Assembly (NCBI GenBank): GCA_015490795.1
Contig: WFXD01000099.1
Coordinates: 1-38,455, forward strand
DNA length: 38,455 nucleotides
Direction of reading: 5' to 3'
Source of the DNA: Gammaproteobacteria bacterium
GTDB taxonomy: Bacteria > Pseudomonadota > Gammaproteobacteria > Chromatiales > Chromatiaceae
Part shown: positions 34,770 to 38,455 of the stretch, in pieces
Layout: each line of letters begins with the position of its first letter
Numbering within the stretch: the stretch's first letter is position 1
The notes under the pieces: model-generated
Database searches by the model: none
Told to the model about the DNA's origin: nothing
The model's input: the letters and a program-made list of their open reading frames with translations, nothing else
Translations under genes and position numbers: made by a program

Positions 34770-34803
34770 GAACCTTACTTGGTATGTGATTACTGATTAT
34801 AAC
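34770..34803 (+). promoter_or_regulatory. Candidate bamD promoters (sigma-E-like overlapping sigma-70-like)
   Basis: GAACCT (34770-34775), a 16-base spacer and ACTGA (34792-34796) fit a sigma-E promoter (GAACTT-N16-TCTGA). Overlapping it, TTACTT (34775-34780), a 17-base spacer and TATAAC (34798-34803) fit a sigma-70 promoter. In E. coli the bam genes include sigma-E targets, which supports the first reading. Either would give a leader of roughly 45-50 bases before bamD. This is inferred from sequence alone. Confidence 0.45.
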
Positions 34804-34853
34804 CTGCAAAAGGTGAAGCCACTGTGCCTGTTTTACTGCTTTAAGGTATACTC

Positions 34854-35717
34854 ATGACCTCTGTTTTCCAGCAACCCCAGTACACCATGGCCATTACCCG
34901 CACCCTCTCTCTGCTCCTGGCAATATCCCTGCTCGCCGGCTGCTCCTGGCTATCCACTAAAGACAAGAACGAAACCCGTAACTGGAGCGCCAGCAGATTC
35001 TACGCCGAGGCCTCAACCGCCATGAAGGAGCAGGACTATGAGCAGGCCATTGAGTATTACGAAAAGCTGGAGGCGCGCTACCCCTTTGGCCGCTATGCCA
35101 CCCAGGCCCAGCTTGACGTGGCCTACGCCTATTATAAGTATGATGAGCCGGAATCCGCGCTGGCGGCGCTGGATCGTTTTATCAAACTGCACCCGCGCCA
35201 CACACATGTTGACTACGCCTACTACCTGAAGGGCATCGTCAACTTCAACCGCAGTATCGGGTTTATTGACCGCTTTCTCCCCACTGATGTCTCCCAGCGG
35301 GATGCCGGGGCGGCGATGGATTCATTTGATGATTTCTCCGAGCTGGTGCGCAAATTCCCGGACAGCAAATACTCTGAAGATGCCCGTAAGCGGCTGCTCT
35401 ATCTGCGCAACAACATCGCCAGACATGAGCTGCATATTGCCCGTTACTATCTGGAGCGCGGCGCCTATCTCGCCGCAGCCAACCGTGCTGCCTATGTCGT
35501 TGAGAACTACCAGCGCGCACCCGCTGTCAGGGATGCGCTAAAGATCATGGCCGAGGCATACGACAAGCTGGGGCTGGAGAAGCTGTCAGCCGATGCCCGT
35601 CGCGTGCTTGCTCTCAATGAGCAACAGGGGAAGTTTGACTACATTGACGAGGCCGAAGCCGACTCAAAACCTTTGGGGCGCAAGGTTTGGGAGTATCTGG
35701 AGCTGGATGAAAATTAG
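34854..35717 (+). CDS. bamD: Outer-membrane assembly lipoprotein BamD
   Basis: BamD is an essential lipoprotein of the BAM complex that inserts beta-barrel proteins into the outer membrane. The lipobox LLAGC places the lipidated cysteine at residue 30 from this start. TPR-like helices follow: YAEASTAMKEQDYEQAIEYY, AQLDVAYAYYKYDEPESALA, FSELVRKFPDSKYSEDARKR and RAAYVVENYQRAPAVRDALK. The length is 287 residues. The ATG at 34854 has TAAGG 7 bases upstream. A second ATG at 34887 gives a more typical short signal sequence (MAITRTLSLLLAISLLAGC) but no ribosome-binding site. Confidence 0.97.
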   Translation: MTSVFQQPQYTMAITRTLSLLLAISLLAGCSWLSTKDKNETRNWSASRFYAEASTAMKEQDYEQAIEYYEKLEARYPFGRYATQAQLDVAYAYYKYDEPESALAALDRFIKLHPRHTHVDYAYYLKGIVNFNRSIGFIDRFLPTDVSQRDAGAAMDSFDDFSELVRKFPDSKYSEDARKRLLYLRNNIARHELHIARYYLERGAYLAAANRAAYVVENYQRAPAVRDALKIMAEAYDKLGLEKLSADARRVLALNEQQGKFDYIDEAEADSKPLGRKVWEYLELDEN

Positions 35718-35732
35718 GGGAGTCCGCTTCGA

Positions 35733-35768
35733 AAGCGGGGCTTCGCCTGCCTTTGGTAGCCCCCGCTT
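35733..35768 (+). terminator. Possible weak terminator hairpin after bamD
   Basis: GC-rich arms AAGCGGGG-CT (35733-35742) and AGCCCCCGCTT (35758-35768) pair with one bulge. The following TCCTGTTTCTG is only moderately T-rich, so termination would be inefficient or factor-dependent. The site lies between the convergent bamD and glnB genes and could act in either direction. Confidence 0.35.
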
Positions 35769-35780
35769 CCTGTTTCTGCT

Positions 35781-36152
<372 letters not shown>

Positions 36153-36169
36153 TTATTCCAGCAGCATGC

Positions 36170-36198
36170 ATTATAAAGATGCTTTGTAACTATTTCAG
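36170..36198 (-). promoter_or_regulatory. Candidate glnB promoter
   Basis: Reading minus, CTGAAA (36198-36193), a 17-base spacer and TATAAT (36175-36170) make a sigma-70 promoter with a perfect -10 and a 4-of-6 -35. The leader to the glnB ATG would be about 45 bases. A sigma-54-like TGGC...TTGC pair further upstream has the wrong spacing. Confidence 0.45.
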
Positions 36199-36248
36199 TA
36201 TCCTTGGAAAAAACGCCTGCAACTGTTCATGTTGCCATGCCTTTCTCT

Positions 36249-37853
36249 TTAAAACCCACTGGTCAGCGGATAGCGCCGGTCACGCCCAAATGCCCGCCGG
36301 GTTATCTTGATCCCCGGCGGCGCCTGCCGCCGCTTGTACTCATTGCGATCTACCAGGCGGGCAACCCGCCGCACGGTGGCCTCATCATAGCCCAGTGCAA
36401 TAATCTGCTCCACGCTCTGATCCTGTTCGACATAGCGCATCAGTATGGCATCCAGTATATCGTAGGGGGGGAGGCTGTCAGAATCTTTTTGATCAGGGGA
36501 GAGCTCGGCTGAGGGTGGGCGCTCAATCACCCGCCGGGGGATCACAGGGGAGAGGCTGTTGCGATACTCAGCCAGCCGGTAGACCATGGTCTTTGGCACA
36601 TCCCGGATCGGGGCAAAGCCACCGGCCATATCACCATAAAGGGTGGAGTAGCCGACCGACATCTCACTCTTGTTGCCGGTTGTCAGCAGGATCTTTCCCT
36701 TTTTGTTGCTGATGGCCATCAACAGGATACCGCGGCAGCGTGCCTGTATATTCTCCTCTGTCACATCCTTTGGCAGGCCGGCAAACTCCTCTGCCAGCAT
36801 CTGCTGAAACGCAACAAAGGCCGGCTCAATGGGGATGGAGCGATACGGCACACCCAGCAGTTCGGCCTCCTCCAGCGCATCCTCATTACTCATATCCGCC
36901 GTATAGCGGGATGGCATCATGACCGCTTCAACCTGATCGGCGCCCAGGGCATCGACCGCAATGGCCAGTGTGAGGGCAGAGTCGATGCCCCCAGACAGCC
37001 CCAGCACAGCCCCCTTGAAGCCATTCTTGGTGATATAGTCTCGCACCCCCAGCACCAGGGCTGAGTAGATGGCGGCCTCTTCACCGGGAGGTGCCTCGAT
37101 CTTCCCGGGCTTGATCGCCCCTTCGGCATCAACCTCTACCAGGGGTTGGTGCTCACAAAAAAAGCCACTGCGCTGCATCAGCTCACCCTGGGCATTCACC
37201 ACGAAAGAGCCACCATCAAAGACCAGCTCATCCTGCCCTCCCACCAGGTTGACGTAGATAATGGGCAGGCCATTTTCACGGGCGCGCTGTTGCAGCAGCT
37301 GCTCCCGCTCCGGTGCCTTGCCGCTATGATAGGGTGAGGCATTGAGATTCAGCAGCAGCCGTGCACCTGCAGCTGCCGCCTGGGCTGCCGGCGCCTTTTC
37401 CCAAATATCCTCACATATCGTCAGCCCTGTCGGGAGGCCTTTGATCTCAAACAGGCAGGGTTCAGAGCCCGCCTCAAAGTAGCGCTTTTCATCAAATACA
37501 CTGTAGTTTGGGAGCAGTTGCTTGTGATACTCCGCCACAACCTCTCCGCCCCGAATCACGCCTGCCGCATTAAACATCTGCTCAGCCTGCCTCTTCGGAT
37601 AGCCCAGAATTACGTCGATGCCTGCCGCAGCTGCACCAATCTGCACCAGTGCATCTTCAACCCGCTGCATCAGTTCAGGCCGTAGCAGGAGATCTTCCGG
37701 CGGATAGCCCGTCAGGGTAAGTTCAGGAAAGAGAACCGCATCCGCATGCTGCTCATCACGGGCATAGCGGGCCGCCTGGATCACCCGCCTTGCATTACCG
37801 GCAATATCACCCACCAACAGATTAAGCTGCGCTAATGAGAGACGAAGGTTCAA
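36249..37853 (-). CDS. nadE: Glutamine-dependent NAD synthetase
   Basis: NadE amidates nicotinic acid adenine dinucleotide to NAD with ATP, here using glutamine. The N-terminal nitrilase-type glutaminase domain has the triad Glu44 (FPELTLTGYPPEDLL), Lys111 (EYHKQLLPNY) and Cys147 (TICEDIW). The C-terminal synthetase domain has the P-loop LGLSGGIDSALTLA (SGGIDS at 287-292), GNKSEMSVGYSTLYGD and the C-terminal RRAFGRDRRYPLTSGF. The length is 534 residues. It starts at TTG with AGGA 7 bases upstream; no ATG is close. The glutaminase domain forms a two-enzyme NAD pathway with nadB elsewhere in the window. Its neighbour is glnB. Confidence 0.97.
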   Translation of the reverse strand: MNLRLSLAQLNLLVGDIAGNARRVIQAARYARDEQHADAVLFPELTLTGYPPEDLLLRPELMQRVEDALVQIGAAAAGIDVILGYPKRQAEQMFNAAGVIRGGEVVAEYHKQLLPNYSVFDEKRYFEAGSEPCLFEIKGLPTGLTICEDIWEKAPAAQAAAAGARLLLNLNASPYHSGKAPEREQLLQQRARENGLPIIYVNLVGGQDELVFDGGSFVVNAQGELMQRSGFFCEHQPLVEVDAEGAIKPGKIEAPPGEEAAIYSALVLGVRDYITKNGFKGAVLGLSGGIDSALTLAIAVDALGADQVEAVMMPSRYTADMSNEDALEEAELLGVPYRSIPIEPAFVAFQQMLAEEFAGLPKDVTEENIQARCRGILLMAISNKKGKILLTTGNKSEMSVGYSTLYGDMAGGFAPIRDVPKTMVYRLAEYRNSLSPVIPRRVIERPPSAELSPDQKDSDSLPPYDILDAILMRYVEQDQSVEQIIALGYDEATVRRVARLVDRNEYKRRQAPPGIKITRRAFGRDRRYPLTSGF

Positions 37854-37945
37854 TAAAAATTCCTCGGTTATGGAGCGTTTTACAGGCTGCTTTTAGCCCG
37901 CTGCATATATCTTGAAACATAAAAACAGTGCTATCCTGATTTTTT

Positions 37946-37984
37946 CAGGAGTCTGTCGGGCTTAGGATGAAAACAGGCTCCTAG
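37946..37984. repeat. Truncated family B element B2
   Basis: The left end CAGGAGTCTGTCGGGCTTAG matches the B1 left terminal repeat with few changes. It is followed within a few bases by a right-end fragment ACAGGCTCCTAG, so the middle is lost. Its terminal CTAG (37981-37984) is also the first CTAG of element C1. Confidence 0.7.
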
Positions 37985-38096
37985 GAGGCTGTCCGAGAAC
38001 TCGGCTTTTTACGAAATGCAATTTCTAACTCATTGATTCGTAAGGAGTAAATTATTGACAAATTGCATATTTACCTATTCTCGGACAGCCTCCTAG
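37981..38096. repeat. Palindromic CTAG-bounded element C1
   Basis: This 116-base element has terminal inverted repeats CTAGGAGGCTGTCCGAGAA and their complement, and a second pairing ATGCAATTT/AAATTGCAT inside. It is the inverted twin of C2 (38198-38313), with one mismatch over the whole length. The CTAG at its right end (38093-38096) is shared with A3. Its terminal repeat resembles that of family B. Confidence 0.88.
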
Positions 38097-38201
38097 TACA
38101 CCGACCACTTTATATTGACGGATAACAAATATAGCCGAGAGCAATGAAATACCCAACTCAAAGCCTTCCTATCCGTCAATATAACCTGGACGGTGTACTA
38201 G
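38093..38201. repeat. Palindromic CTAG-bounded element A3
   Basis: This 109-base family A copy has 32-base terminal inverted repeats starting CTAGTACACCG (3 mismatches) around a short unique AT-rich centre. It lies exactly between the inverted pair C1 and C2 and shares its boundary CTAG with each. It is shorter than A2 and without A2's inner hairpins. Confidence 0.87.
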
Positions 38202-38313
38202 GAGGCTGTCCGAGAATAGGTAAATATGCAATTTGTCAATAATTAACTCCTTACGAATCAATGAGTTAGAAATTGCATTTCGTAAAAAGCCGAGTTCTCG
38301 GACAGCCTCCTAG
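38198..38313. repeat. Palindromic CTAG-bounded element C2
   Basis: This 116-base element is the inverted copy of C1, identical except for one base. Its right end, CTAG (38310-38313), lies 15 bases before the stop codon of tpx on the minus strand. With C1 and A3 it forms a 333-base cruciform-capable structure downstream of tpx. Confidence 0.88.
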
Positions 38314-38328
38314 GCTTGGCTAAACTTT

Positions 38329-38455
38329 TTAGCTGAGTGCGGCCAGTGCGGCATCATAGTCAGGCTCTTGAGTGATCTCAGGAACCTGCTCGGTGTAGAT
38401 CACCTTGCCGGCTTCATCAATGACGACAATGGCGCGTGACAGCACGCCTGCAAGA
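38329..38455 (-). CDS. tpx: Thiol peroxidase, C-terminal part (5' end outside window)
   Basis: Tpx is a periplasmic or cytoplasmic peroxiredoxin reducing lipid and other hydroperoxides with thioredoxin. The last 41 codons are visible. They encode [20 protein letters not shown], then [20 protein letters not shown], matching the Tpx C-terminus (LLARAVVVID, EITxEPDYEAAL). The peroxidatic and resolving cysteines lie outside the window. The stop is TAA at 38329-38331. The repeat cluster follows immediately downstream in transcription direction. Confidence 0.9.
   Translation of the reverse strand, partial: LAGVLSRAIVVIDEAGKVIYTEQVPEITQEPDYDAALAALS

Noticed and set aside
36215-36240. A sigma-54-like promoter before glnB
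   Set aside because: TGGC and TTGC occur on the minus strand, but the spacing is several bases too long.
37981-38313. A CRISPR-like array from the repeated units near tpx
   Set aside because: The repeats are inverted, abut each other, and have no regular spacers.

Overview
The window is a stretch of gammaproteobacterial chromosome. Three blocks support this: rpoE-rseA-rseB-rseC-mucD; lepA-lepB-DUF4845-rnc-era-recO-pdxJ in the classical gammaproteobacterial order; and a Vibrio-type TonB2 locus. No rRNA, tRNA, CRISPR array, prophage or intact transposase was seen. I cannot name the species. A free-living or symbiotic environmental gammaproteobacterium fits, but that is inference.

Layout. 1-3382: the 3' part of a TonB-dependent receptor, convergent with two overlapping genes for small citrate synthase/citryl-CoA lyase-like proteins that both lack the usual catalytic residues. 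3383-4437: a gene-poor, visibly AT-rich stretch with one doubtful small ORF and two palindromic repeats. 4438-11058: an orphan Hpt protein, then on the minus strand pdxJ, recO, era, rnc, DUF4845, lepB and lepA (read lepA first), many with 4-base overlaps. 11277-15845: the envelope-stress block rpoE-rseA-rseB-rseC-mucD plus a glutaredoxin-like protein, all minus, with a plausible autoregulated sigma-E promoter. 15964-17589: nadB, divergent from rpoE.

17760-26978 is the most distinctive region. It is a plus-strand run of TonB-dependent receptor, periplasmic beta-propeller with CECC and CPHH motifs, TlpA-like thioredoxin, DUF3450 protein, TtpC-like MotA/TolQ protein, ExbB, ExbD, TonB and a TPR protein. 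The last six match the gene order of the Vibrio TonB2 system. The first three look like its dedicated cargo module, and the Cys/His motifs suggest a metal or metal-chelate substrate (inference). 27177-34764 (minus): a chemoreceptor, ppnN, a PilZ protein, def, a GcvR-like ACT protein, a ferredoxin-NADP reductase, pgeF and rluD. 34854-38455: bamD (plus, divergent from rluD), then glnB, glutamine-dependent nadE and the 3' end of tpx on the minus strand.

Scattered through the intergenic gaps are nine copies, in four families (called A, B, C and D here), of short palindromic elements. Nearly all are bounded by CTAG and fold into long hairpins. They abut or overlap gene ends: A2 at the exbB stop codon, splitting exbB from exbD; D2 supplying the pgeF stop codon; D1 two bases after a stop codon. 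At 37946-38313 four of them are chained, each sharing a CTAG with the next. The two D copies differ at four positions in each arm of the inner hairpin, and all four changes are compensated in the other arm. These elements, the propeller/TonB2 locus and the degenerate citrate-synthase pair are the main items worth following up.
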